Below the pieces are notes generated by a model, which ran no database searches, was not told the origin of the DNA, and saw only the letters and a program-made list of their open reading frames with translations. Of a stretch of 5,944 nt of DNA, positions 1 through 5,944 are shown piece by piece; position 1 is the stretch's first letter, and the number at the start of each line of letters is the position of its first letter. Made by a program: the position numbers and the translations under genes. The DNA is from Spirochaetaceae bacterium (GTDB lineage Bacteria; Spirochaetota; Spirochaetia; B11-G9): assembly GCA_030633365.1 (NCBI GenBank), contig DAOVSY010000192.1, positions 1 through 5,944 of the forward strand, written 5' to 3'.

Positions 1-44
1 AGATAAGGACGAGGATGAAACCTATCAATGTATACAAATTAGAA

Positions 45-50
45 GAGGGG
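45..50 (+). promoter_or_regulatory. Ribosome binding site for the 81-aa gene
   Basis: GAGGGG ends 5 bases before the ATG at 56, and its GAGG core (45-48) is 7 bases from it. This purine-rich site is the main reason for choosing ATG 56, because the same frame stays open to the left edge of the window. The TGA at 57-59, which closes another frame, overlaps this ATG as ATGA, an arrangement typical of translational coupling. Confidence 0.55.
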
Positions 51-55
51 ATAAA

Positions 56-301
56 ATGACACTATCCGGCACACTCTCTATACATGAAACTGGTGATAAT
101 CTTAAATATTTAATGCTGTCATCCGATGGAGGTAGAATATTTCTTCTCAAAGGAAAGCTCTTACCGGAACTAAATAATTTTGTTCTTTTATATAATAATC
201 CAGAAAGATTTACTTTAACAGGAACAATATTATTTGAGGGGCTGGACAGGAGACCTGCCGAACTGGAAGTATCCTCCTTTGGACTTTCTGAAAAGTTATA
301 A
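56..301 (+). CDS. Small beta-rich hypothetical protein (81 aa)
   Basis: I do not recognise this protein. It has 81 residues, no signal peptide, no membrane segment and no cysteine. Hydrophobic residues alternate in short runs (about residues 2-9, 17-22, 27-32, 41-46, 52-60 and 69-72), separated by Gly/Asp/Asn turns. This suggests a small all-beta, perhaps OB-like, domain with two similar Thr-Leu-Ser/Thr-Gly-Thr strands at 2-6 and 53-57. ATG 56 was chosen for its upstream GAGGGG and its ATGA overlap with a frame entering from the left edge. However, the chosen frame is itself open from base 2 to 55, so it could instead be the C-terminal domain of a longer protein that begins outside the window. 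It ends with TAA 16 bp before the end of convergent metH, with no hairpin between them. The reading frame is probably real, given its start signals and its fit between neighbours. Its function is unknown. Confidence 0.6.
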   Translation: MTLSGTLSIHETGDNLKYLMLSSDGGRIFLLKGKLLPELNNFVLLYNNPERFTLTGTILFEGLDRRPAELEVSSFGLSEKL

Positions 302-317
302 TAAATTCAATAATTCC

Positions 318-3300
318 CTAATCTGCAGCAACAGATGAAAGCCAGCGAAGAGCCTCTTCCTCAGATATATTTTTCTGATCTGCCCAATACCCTATCTGTT
401 CTTTGGTAATTTTACCTGTACTAAAATATATTGATTTTGGATTTGAAAAGTAGAATCCTGAAACAGAAGCAGCCGGTACCATCATAGCACTTTCTGTTAA
501 AGTTACTCCAATATTTTCCTCTACCTTTAAAACATCCCATATTAAATATTTGTCTATATGTGCAGGACAAGTGGGATAACCAGGAGCTGGTCGTATACCC
601 TGGTATTTCTCACCAAGAAGTTCTTTAAGATCAAGTTTCTCATCAGGATTATTACCCCAAAATTTCACTCTTACCTGCTGATGAAGGTACTCAGCAAATG
701 CTTCTGCCAAACGGTCAGCCATAACCTTGAGCATTATGGCTGAATAATCATCATGTTCTTTCTCAAATCTCTTAACAATATCCTCAACACCCATGCCTGC
801 AGTTACTGCAAAGGCTCCAAAATAATCGGAGTAACCATGGGGAGCAATAAAATCACTTAAAGCAATACATTTTTCTGTTGTAACCTGTTTTCTCTGCTGC
901 CTTAGTGTATTTAAAATTGCTATACTTTGTTTACGCTCTTCATTTTCAAAAATTTCTATTCCATCATGGTCATTGGAATTTGCAGGAAATATTCCATAAA
1001 TACCAGATGAAGTAATACTCTCTTGTTCCATTAGTTCAAGTATGGATTCTGCATCTTTAAGTAGTTTACGGGCTTCTTTTCCTTTTAATCCATCATCAAG
1101 AACTTCAGGATACTTCCCCTTTATTTCCCAGGCCTGTAATACCATTTTCCAGTCTATATATTCCCTAAGGGTTGTGATTGTTACATTTTTTAATATGTGA
1201 ACGCCCTGATTTACAGGAACAGGCGCAGTATAATTATCCCAGTCAAGTTTCAATTTTTTATCTCTGGCTTCTTCAAGAGAATAGTAATCCACTTTAAAAT
1301 TCTTTCTTCGATCTCTAATTACATCATGATGTTCTTCAATTTCCTTTTTAAACTTTAAAATAGAATCCTTCTCAATAAGCCGGGCGGAAATCCCAACAGC
1401 TAAAGAAGCATCTTTTACTCTGACTGCTACACCACTGTATGAAGGAGCAACTTTTACTGCAGTATGAATATCGGAAGTAGTTGCACCTCCAAGCATAAGG
1501 GGAAGATCCATGCCCCTCTTCTCCATTTCCCGGGCTATGTGTACCATCTCTTCAAGAGAAGGGGTTATAAGACCACTTAAGCCTATAATATCAGCATTTT
1601 CTTTTTCTGCAGTATCCAGAATAGTTTTTGCAGGAACCATTACACCCAAATCTATAATTTCAAAATTGTTGCACTGAAGAACAACCTTTACAATATTTTT
1701 CCCAATATCGTGCACATCTCCCTTTACAGTTGCCATTACAATTTTACCGTTAGAAACACTTTTTGATCCTGATTTTTCTGCTTCTATAAATGGGAGAAGA
1801 AAGGAAACTGCTTTTTTCATAACTCTGGCACTTTTTACAACCTGAGGAAGAAACATTTTTCCATCACCAAACAGTTGACCCACTTTTCCCATCCCCCCCA
1901 TAAGCGGGCCTTCTATAACCTCGATCGCCTGAGCCATATTGGTTCTTGCTTCTTCAACATCTTCCTCAATAAATGAAGTTATTCCTTTAACAAGAGAATA
2001 TGAGAGACGTTCATTTATATCCAGTTTACGCCATTGTGGATCATCTTTTTCGGCTGTCTTTTTTGAAGAAAAAGATTCTGCAACTTCCAGAAGTCTTTCT
2101 GTAGCATCCGGTTTTCTATTAAGAACAAGATCTTCCACTCTTACCAAAAGATCTTTTTCAATATCATCATAAACAGTCAGTTGACCTGGATTGACTATTC
2201 CCATATCCATGCCTGCTTTTACAGCATGATACAGAAATACCGAGTTTATTGCTTCTCTGACAGGATTATTCCCACGAAAGGAAAAAGAAACATTACTGAC
2301 ACCACCGGAAACAAGAGCATAGGGAAGATTTTCCTTAATCCATTTGACAGTCTCTATAAAATTTACAGAATAATTTCTATGAATATCAATTCCTGTTCCT
2401 ATGGCAAAAATTGCGGGGTCAAAAATAATATCCTCCGGTACTAATCCAACTTTATCTACAAGAATTTTATATGCCCGACTACATACCTCAATTTTTCTTT
2501 CCAGGGTATCTGCCTGCCCTTCTTCATCCGCAGCCATTACAACTACAGCAGCACCATATAATCTTATCTTTTCTCCCCGTTCAATAAAGGAAGCTTCCCC
2601 GTCTTTTAGATCAATGGAATTTACTATCCCCTTCCCCTGAAGGCATTTCAACCCTGCTTCTATAACAGACCATTTAGATGAATCTATCATAACAGGGACT
2701 CTTGATATATCCGGTTCTGAAGCCATTAAATTAAGAAAGGTAACAATTTCCTCTTCAGAATTAAGCATAGCTTCATCCACATTGACATCTATTACCTGGG
2801 CACCATTTTCCACCTGGTCTGATGCAACTTCCAAAGCTTTTTCATACTCTTTATTTGTTATCAGTCTACGGAATTTAGCAGAACCTGTTACATTGGTTCT
2901 TTCCCCTACATTTACAAAAAGGCTATCCTCTTTAATTTCAAGAGGTTCCAGACCACTTAAAAATGTTGATCTCTTTTTTTTATTTACTATCCTTGGTTTA
3001 TATGGACTTACTGCATCAACAATAGCCTTTAAATGCTCCGGTGTAGTACCACAACAACCACCAACTATATTTACCAGTCCATCCTTAGCAAAATCAGCCA
3101 GGATTCCAGCCATATGGGAAGGAGAGTCATCATATTCTCCCAGTTCATTGGGTAAACCGGCATTTGGGTGAACATTAATATAACAATCTGCAGTATCTGA
3201 TAGAATTTCTATGTACTGCTTCATAGTTTCTGCACCAAGGGCACAGTTAAGGCCAAAGCTGAACGGCTTTGCATGACTTAGTGAATGCCAGAAGGCCTCA

Positions 3301-3980
3301 GGAGTTTGTCCGGATAAAGTACGCCCGGCACTGTCTGTAATTGTTCCAGAGATCATTATAGGGATATCTATATTATTATCTTTACAATAAGTTTTTATAG
3401 CATAAACTGCTGCTTTTGCATTTAAAGTATCAAAAATTGTTTCTATCAGCAGTAAATCTACACCACCGTCAATTAATCCTTTTACAACTGTTGTATACGA
3501 TTCAACTACCTCATCAAAAGTAACACTTCTATAACCCGGGTTGTTTACATCCGGAGAAAGGGAAAGTGTTTTATTTAGAGGTCCAAGAACTCCTGCCACA
3601 TACCGGGGTTTACCGGTCGTTTTTTCTGTATAAATATCAGCAATTTCTCTTGCTATTTTTGCACCTTCAAAACTGAACTCATAGGATAAATCTTCTAAGC
3701 CATAGTCAGCCTGACTAATAGAACTTGAGTTAAATGTGTTTGTCTCTATTATATCTGCCCCAACTTCTAAAAATGAAGAATGTATCTCTGAAATTAACTC
3801 CGGTTGGGTAAGGTTTAATACTTCATTATTCCCCTGAAGGTTAAGATCTTCATCTCTTTCTGTAAATCTGTTCCCCCTGAAATCTGTTTCAGTTAATTTC
3901 TTTTGCTGAATCATAGTACCCATAGCACCATCCAGAAAGAGAATTCTGTTATTTAACTCTTTTAAAAAACCATTTGCCAT
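318..3980 (-). CDS. metH: Cobalamin-dependent methionine synthase MetH
   Basis: This cytosolic enzyme transfers a methyl group from 5-methyltetrahydrofolate to homocysteine through cob(I)alamin, giving methionine and tetrahydrofolate. At 1220 residues it is full length (E. coli MetH has 1227). Module order is canonical. The homocysteine domain (about 1-330) carries the zinc ligands C246 (GLNCALG) and C309/C310 ([10 protein letters not shown]). The folate (pterin-binding) domain (about 350-620) opens with [14 protein letters not shown] at 357-370. The B12 cap and Rossmann region (about 650-880) has DVHDIG at 755-760, where H757 is the lower cobalt ligand. The AdoMet reactivation domain (about 900-1220) has [12 protein letters not shown] at 1130-1141. 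The activation domain implies that a flavodoxin-like reductant exists elsewhere in the genome. ATG 3980 has GGAG 7 bases upstream and gives the expected N-terminus. The stop is TAG. The gene lies 15 bp after the HAD phosphatase and is probably co-transcribed with it. No frameshift or missing key residue was seen. Confidence 0.98.
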   Translation of the reverse strand: MANGFLKELNNRILFLDGAMGTMIQQKKLTETDFRGNRFTERDEDLNLQGNNEVLNLTQPELISEIHSSFLEVGADIIETNTFNSSSISQADYGLEDLSYEFSFEGAKIAREIADIYTEKTTGKPRYVAGVLGPLNKTLSLSPDVNNPGYRSVTFDEVVESYTTVVKGLIDGGVDLLLIETIFDTLNAKAAVYAIKTYCKDNNIDIPIMISGTITDSAGRTLSGQTPEAFWHSLSHAKPFSFGLNCALGAETMKQYIEILSDTADCYINVHPNAGLPNELGEYDDSPSHMAGILADFAKDGLVNIVGGCCGTTPEHLKAIVDAVSPYKPRIVNKKKRSTFLSGLEPLEIKEDSLFVNVGERTNVTGSAKFRRLITNKEYEKALEVASDQVENGAQVIDVNVDEAMLNSEEEIVTFLNLMASEPDISRVPVMIDSSKWSVIEAGLKCLQGKGIVNSIDLKDGEASFIERGEKIRLYGAAVVVMAADEEGQADTLERKIEVCSRAYKILVDKVGLVPEDIIFDPAIFAIGTGIDIHRNYSVNFIETVKWIKENLPYALVSGGVSNVSFSFRGNNPVREAINSVFLYHAVKAGMDMGIVNPGQLTVYDDIEKDLLVRVEDLVLNRKPDATERLLEVAESFSSKKTAEKDDPQWRKLDINERLSYSLVKGITSFIEEDVEEARTNMAQAIEVIEGPLMGGMGKVGQLFGDGKMFLPQVVKSARVMKKAVSFLLPFIEAEKSGSKSVSNGKIVMATVKGDVHDIGKNIVKVVLQCNNFEIIDLGVMVPAKTILDTAEKENADIIGLSGLITPSLEEMVHIAREMEKRGMDLPLMLGGATTSDIHTAVKVAPSYSGVAVRVKDASLAVGISARLIEKDSILKFKKEIEEHHDVIRDRRKNFKVDYYSLEEARDKKLKLDWDNYTAPVPVNQGVHILKNVTITTLREYIDWKMVLQAWEIKGKYPEVLDDGLKGKEARKLLKDAESILELMEQESITSSGIYGIFPANSNDHDGIEIFENEERKQSIAILNTLRQQRKQVTTEKCIALSDFIAPHGYSDYFGAFAVTAGMGVEDIVKRFEKEHDDYSAIMLKVMADRLAEAFAEYLHQQVRVKFWGNNPDEKLDLKELLGEKYQGIRPAPGYPTCPAHIDKYLIWDVLKVEENIGVTLTESAMMVPAASVSGFYFSNPKSIYFSTGKITKEQIGYWADQKNISEEEALRWLSSVAAD

Positions 3981-3987
3981 TATTATG

Positions 3988-3991
3988 CTCC
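3988..3991 (-). promoter_or_regulatory. Ribosome binding site of metH
   Basis: On the minus strand GGAG sits 7 bases before the metH ATG, inside the 15-bp gap after the phosphatase stop codon (TAA, 3996-3998). The gap is too short for an ordinary promoter plus leader. This supports co-transcription of metH from the promoter upstream of the phosphatase gene. Confidence 0.7.
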
Positions 3992-3995
3992 GAAT

Positions 3996-4679
3996 TTAAT
4001 TTAATATTTCAATAAGTTCACTAATTTTAGTAATTGTATACACTGGTTTAATATCTACTGGATCTATTCCGTTAGTGTTTATCCAGCATGTATCAATACC
4101 TGCATTTATTCCACCTAGAATATCAGAACTTAAACTATCTCCAATCATCAAAACTTCTTTTTTATTCATCAATTTCATATTTTTCAATGTAATTGTAAAA
4201 ATTCCAGGATCCGGTTTTGCAATTCCAACATCTTCTGAAATAACAATTGTTTCAAAAAAGTGCTCTATTTCTGCAACCCTTATTCTTGATCTCTGAACAT
4301 CACCTATGCCATTGGTAATTGCAGCAAGACGATAGTTTTTTTTGCAAAAGTTTAGAATATCCATTGCACCTTCAAGAAGGTATCCGCCTTTTCCTAATTC
4401 TGATAAATATATATTACTAAAAACTTCTGGATGAGCATTAAGATCAAAGTGGACAAATAAATCACTAAACCTTTTCTTTTTAAGATCCTTAATATTAATA
4501 CTTCCCTTTTCAAATTCCTTCCAAAGATCAGAATTAATTTTATGATATACAGTAAGTAAATTTTCTGTTGGTTTTGTATCAAAAATTGTTTTATACGCAG
4601 CATTTATAGCAGCTTCTTCTGTTTTTGAAAAATCCAGGATTGTTCCATCAAGATCAAATAATAGAGTTTTATATTTCAT
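3996..4679 (-). CDS. YjjG/YfnB-like HAD-IA family phosphatase
   Basis: This is a soluble haloacid-dehalogenase-type hydrolase of 227 residues. All four HAD motifs are visible: DLDGT at 9-13 (nucleophile D9, acid D11), T122 in ITNG, K155 in GIAKPDPGIF, and the Mg-binding GDSLSSD at 180-186 (D181, D186). An alpha-helical cap lies between motifs I and II (about 16-95), as in subfamily IA. The stretches VISEDVGIAKP and SDILGGINAGIDTCWIN closely match the YjjG (E. coli) and YfnB (Bacillus) branch. In that branch YjjG dephosphorylates pyrimidine and non-canonical nucleoside monophosphates. The substrate here is an inference, and another small phospho-metabolite is possible. It is the first gene of a likely two-gene unit with metH. 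ATG 4679 is preceded by an in-frame stop and lacks a Shine-Dalgarno sequence. A promoter -10 box only 7 bases upstream suggests translation from a leaderless mRNA. Confidence 0.92.
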   Translation of the reverse strand: MKYKTLLFDLDGTILDFSKTEEAAINAAYKTIFDTKPTENLLTVYHKINSDLWKEFEKGSINIKDLKKKRFSDLFVHFDLNAHPEVFSNIYLSELGKGGYLLEGAMDILNFCKKNYRLAAITNGIGDVQRSRIRVAEIEHFFETIVISEDVGIAKPDPGIFTITLKNMKLMNKKEVLMIGDSLSSDILGGINAGIDTCWINTNGIDPVDIKPVYTITKISELIEILN

Positions 4680-4686
4680 AGATTGG

Positions 4687-4695
4687 ATTATATCA
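4687..4695 (-). promoter_or_regulatory. Extended -10 promoter of the phosphatase-metH unit
   Basis: Read on the minus strand the sequence is TGATATAAT, a perfect TATAAT with the TGn extension. No good -35 hexamer lies 16-18 bases further upstream, which fits an extended -10 promoter. The first purine at normal distance (7 bases after the hexamer) is the A of the phosphatase ATG at 4679, so the predicted transcript would be leaderless. This rests on sequence match only. Confidence 0.6.
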
Positions 4696-4719
4696 ATTTA
4701 TTCTGTTAAAAAGTATGGT

Positions 4720-4742
4720 TAATTTAAAAAACTTTTAAATTA
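4720..4742. repeat. AT-rich perfect inverted repeat in the divergent intergenic region
   Basis: Two 10-base arms, TAATTTAAAA (4720-4729) and TTTTAAATTA (4733-4742), are exact reverse complements around a 3-base centre (AAC). They sit inside a looser, wider dyad: AAGTATGGTT (4711-4720) matches AACCAT plus ACTT on the right (4747-4760), where a 4-base insertion interrupts it. The position between two divergent starts favours an operator or an AT-rich opening region over a terminator, since both flanking genes are transcribed away from it. An A+T-only palindrome is not very unlikely in AT-rich DNA. Confidence 0.45.
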
Positions 4743-4749
4743 TATAAAC

Positions 4750-4768
4750 CATTCATACTTCATTCATA
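4750..4768 (+). promoter_or_regulatory. Tandem CATTCATA repeat, possible activator site
   Basis: CATTCATA occurs at 4750-4757 and again, exactly, at 4761-4768, giving an 11-bp period with a 3-base spacer. Direct half-sites one helical turn apart are the usual layout for OmpR/PhoB-type response regulators. The second copy ends 9 bases before a -10-like TATATT (4778-4783), so the repeat covers the -35 region, as in activator-dependent promoters of that class. A role in controlling the downstream exported protein is inferred. The regulator is not in this window. Confidence 0.4.
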
Positions 4769-4777
4769 ACCACCCCC

Positions 4778-4783
4778 TATATT
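4778..4783 (+). promoter_or_regulatory. Possible -10 box of the exported-protein gene
   Basis: TATATT differs from TATAAT at one position. The hexamer 17 bases upstream (ATACTT, 4755-4760) is a poor -35 and lies in the tandem repeat. Transcription would start near 4790, leaving a leader of about 37 bases with the ribosome site at 4814-4820. A competing -10, TATAAA at 4743-4748 with TTAATT (4719-4724) 18 bases upstream, would place the tandem repeat at the start site instead. Confidence 0.35.
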
Positions 4784-4813
4784 CTGTATCAGAAACAATA
4801 AAGCAACATACAC

Positions 4814-4820
4814 AAGGGAG
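4814..4820 (+). promoter_or_regulatory. Ribosome binding site of the exported-protein gene
   Basis: AAGGGAG lies 7 bases before ATG 4828. This is good Shine-Dalgarno pairing and spacing, and it fixes the start just ahead of a clear signal peptide. Confidence 0.7.
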
Positions 4821-4827
4821 AAAGATT

Positions 4828-5394
4828 ATGAAGAAAATAACATTTACAATCGCATTAATTACATTAGCAGCAATGGCAGCTTTCGCAGCAGGTAGTTCAG
4901 AAGAAGGCACAATGCCATGGACACAAGGTCAGGGACAGTATCAGTCAGATGCAGTTTTAAGTGAAGTGACAACAACAGTTACCGGTATAGTAAATCTGGT
5001 AGAGGATGGTCATGTAGAACTTATTGTTGGCAACGAAACTTATGAGCTGGTATATCCATATCGACTATCCTATGCAGCAGATCTACAGGATGGAATGGAA
5101 ATAACTGTAGAAGGTTATGAAGCTGAGAATTTAAGACTGGACAATGATGCTGCAACAAAAAATCTTGTATTAAAAAGTGCAACAATTGATGGAGAAACAT
5201 ACGATCTTGCAGATGTATCAAATGACTTTGGAAAATATGGTCAGAGGGGAACTCAGCAGGGTGGAAATAGATTTGCCAACAATAACTCTACCAGAGGTAA
5301 TCAGCAAGTGGCTCCTATGGGTCAAATGGGAAGAAACTCAGGAAGACAGGGAACATATCCCCAAAATGGTTCATTCGGAAAAGGCAGAATATAA
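4828..5394 (+). CDS. Exported small protein, OB-like domain plus Gly/Gln/Asn/Arg-rich tail
   Basis: I do not recognise a named family. Residues 1-21 form a signal peptide: KK at 2-3, a hydrophobic core at about 4-19, and A-F-A at 18-20 before AGSSEE. There is no cysteine anywhere, so it is not a lipoprotein and forms no disulfide. It is probably released into the periplasm or outside the cell by signal peptidase I. Residues about 27-45 are a Gln/Gly-rich linker. Residues about 47-128 alternate hydrophobic and polar residues (VTGIV, ELIVG, YELVY, MEITVEGYEAE, LVLKSATIDG), predicting a beta-barrel such as an OB fold. This core is acidic. Residues about 133-188 are low complexity, rich in Gly, Gln, Asn and Arg with repeated RG-type pairs, and look disordered and basic. 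The gene stands alone, with its own upstream repeat-containing promoter region and a strong terminator, and diverges from the phosphatase-metH unit. A ligand-binding or envelope-associated role is only a guess. Confidence 0.85.
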   Translation: MKKITFTIALITLAAMAAFAAGSSEEGTMPWTQGQGQYQSDAVLSEVTTTVTGIVNLVEDGHVELIVGNETYELVYPYRLSYAADLQDGMEITVEGYEAENLRLDNDAATKNLVLKSATIDGETYDLADVSNDFGKYGQRGTQQGGNRFANNNSTRGNQQVAPMGQMGRNSGRQGTYPQNGSFGKGRI

Positions 5395-5433
5395 CATTTA
5401 GAAAATGCCATATAGACTAGAACAATAACTTTG

Positions 5434-5468
5434 GAGTACCCTTTAAATATAAGGGTACTCTTTTATTT
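5434..5468 (+). terminator. Intrinsic terminator after the exported-protein gene
   Basis: GAGTACCCTT (5434-5443) and AAGGGTACTC (5451-5460) form a perfect 10-bp stem with a 7-base loop, followed directly by TTTTATTT (5461-5468). It lies 39 bases after the stop codon at 5392-5394. In the opposite direction the stem is followed by CAAAGTTATTG, a poor U-tract, so it would serve the convergent chemoreceptor transcript only weakly. No better hairpin was seen between 5461 and 5521. Confidence 0.92.
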
Positions 5469-5521
5469 GATGGTCTAAAAAAATCAATTAATGCTGTAAT
5501 ATCATCAATAATAATAAATAA

Positions 5522-5944
5522 TTATGTTTTAAATTTATCAGTCTCATTCTTTAATTCTTCCACAACATTACTTAAATCAGATGAATATTTAACTATTTCA
5601 TCGGAAGCAACTACAATCTCTTCGGACCCTGTGCTTATTTCCAGCATTCCACTGGCGACCTTATCTGATATATCTTTTAAACTTAACTGACCACGTACAA
5701 TTTGCTCTGCCCCTAAAGCCATCTCTTCGGAAGCTCCTTTAACACTAATTGTAACATCCTGAAGAATAGTCATGGCCTCCAGAATTTGTTTTCCACCTGC
5801 AGTAAGTTCCCTGGTACTTGAAGCTATTTCATCAAAGGCTTGTTTTGTTTCTTTTATCTCTATGTTTATGGTTTCAAATGCCTCTGATGACATTTTTGTT
5901 TTTACTTCTGTTTCAGAAACACCATCAGATATTTCTTTTATTAT
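5522..5944 (-). CDS. Methyl-accepting chemotaxis protein, C-terminal part (gene runs off the right edge)
   Basis: The 140 codons visible are open to the window edge, so the Met at 5893 is internal and not a start. The sequence is a continuous amphipathic helix with heptad-like spacing of Ile/Leu/Val/Met and many Glu/Ser/Ala/Gly residues. It matches the descending arm of the cytoplasmic signalling hairpin of chemoreceptors, on the C-terminal side of the kinase-contact tip. Segments such as ILEAMTILQDVT, GASEEMALGAEQI and MLEISTGSEEI are typical, and the Glu pairs within SEE are candidate methylation sites. The ligand-binding domain, HAMP domain and tip lie outside the window. The protein ends in DKFKT, a Phe-Lys ending common in spirochaete receptors, and has no NWETF-type CheR/CheB tether. 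It is convergent with the exported-protein gene, 127 bp away. The ligand cannot be inferred. Confidence 0.88.
   Translation of the reverse strand: MIKEISDGVSETEVKTKMSSEAFETINIEIKETKQAFDEIASSTRELTAGGKQILEAMTILQDVTISVKGASEEMALGAEQIVRGQLSLKDISDKVASGMLEISTGSEEIVVASDEIVKYSSDLSNVVEELKNETDKFKT

Noticed and set aside
347..359. GAAGAG-C-CTCTTC inverted repeat as a terminator for the 81-aa gene.
   Set aside because: With a one-base centre the real hairpin has only 4-5 pairs, no T-run follows directly, and it lies inside the metH coding sequence.
558..743. A 61-codon + strand frame opposite the metH activation domain.
   Set aside because: It is antisense to the conserved region containing the RPAPGY motif, and its product looks like a random translation.
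1939..3171. Several open frames of 77-129 codons on the + strand opposite metH (1939-2172, 2181-2444, 2401-2640, 2782-3171).
   Set aside because: They lie antisense inside a full-length, strongly conserved metH and have Ser/Thr/Ile-rich shadow composition with no recognisable protein features.
4075..4603. Open frames overlapping the phosphatase gene on both strands (4075-4296 +, 4394-4603 -).
   Set aside because: The phosphatase frame carries all HAD motifs across the whole region; the alternatives are low-complexity Ile/Leu/Lys or Ser/Ile-rich shadows.
4680..4827. A cobalamin or AdoMet riboswitch controlling the metH unit.
   Set aside because: No B12-box-like or SAM-box-like conserved segment is visible, and the predicted transcript start at the phosphatase ATG leaves no room for a leader.
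5021..5401. Open frames inside the exported-protein gene (5021-5221 -, 5177-5401 +).
   Set aside because: The main frame has a signal peptide, a ribosome site and a coherent domain layout; these two have neither a good start context nor sensible composition.
5500..5521. ATA/ATAATA run just after the chemoreceptor stop codon as a repeat element.
   Set aside because: It is a short AT-rich stretch with no regular unit beyond three or four copies of a trinucleotide, as expected in AT-rich intergenic DNA.
5522..5893. A free-standing 123-aa coiled-coil protein starting at Met 5893.
   Set aside because: The frame continues without a stop to the window edge, the preceding residues keep the same helical pattern, and the sequence matches the C-terminal arm of a chemoreceptor.

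Overview
The window is AT-rich bacterial DNA that most resembles a spirochaete (Spirochaeta/Treponema-like). That is an inference from three things. The partial chemoreceptor has the C-terminal helix style and Phe-Lys ending common in spirochaete receptors. The small exported protein has a Cys-less signal peptide running straight into AAGSSEE, a common spirochaetal style. The DNA is AT-rich with Shine-Dalgarno sites. No rRNA or marker gene in the window fixes the taxon.

Layout, left to right. (1) A small + strand gene (56-301, 81 aa, unknown, beta-rich) starts in an apparent ATGA overlap with a frame entering from the left edge. (2) Convergent to it, 16 bp away, is a complete B12-dependent methionine synthase gene, metH (318-3980, - strand, 1220 aa), with all four functional modules and its metal and cobalamin ligands intact. 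(3) Immediately upstream of metH, 15 bp away and on the same strand, is a YjjG/YfnB-like HAD phosphatase (3996-4679). The two probably form one operon, driven by an extended -10 promoter placed so that the mRNA would begin at the phosphatase ATG. (4) A 148-bp divergent intergenic region holds that promoter, an AT-rich perfect palindrome inside a larger imperfect inverted repeat, and an 11-bp-period tandem repeat just upstream of a -10-like box facing right. (5) A + strand gene for a small exported protein (4828-5394, 188 aa) has a predicted beta-rich OB-like domain and a Gly/Gln/Asn/Arg-rich tail, and is followed by a strong intrinsic terminator. (6) The 3' part of a methyl-accepting chemotaxis protein gene (- strand, 5522 to the right edge) closes the window.

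Functionally, metH (methionine and folate cycle) and the phosphatase (probably nucleotide clean-up) are housekeeping genes. The chemoreceptor is part of the motility system. The two small beta-rich proteins are the only coding regions without a recognisable role. No mobile element, CRISPR array, tRNA, rRNA or riboswitch was found. I see no clear new system. The most unusual material is the divergent regulatory region at 4680-4827 and the exported protein it appears to control.
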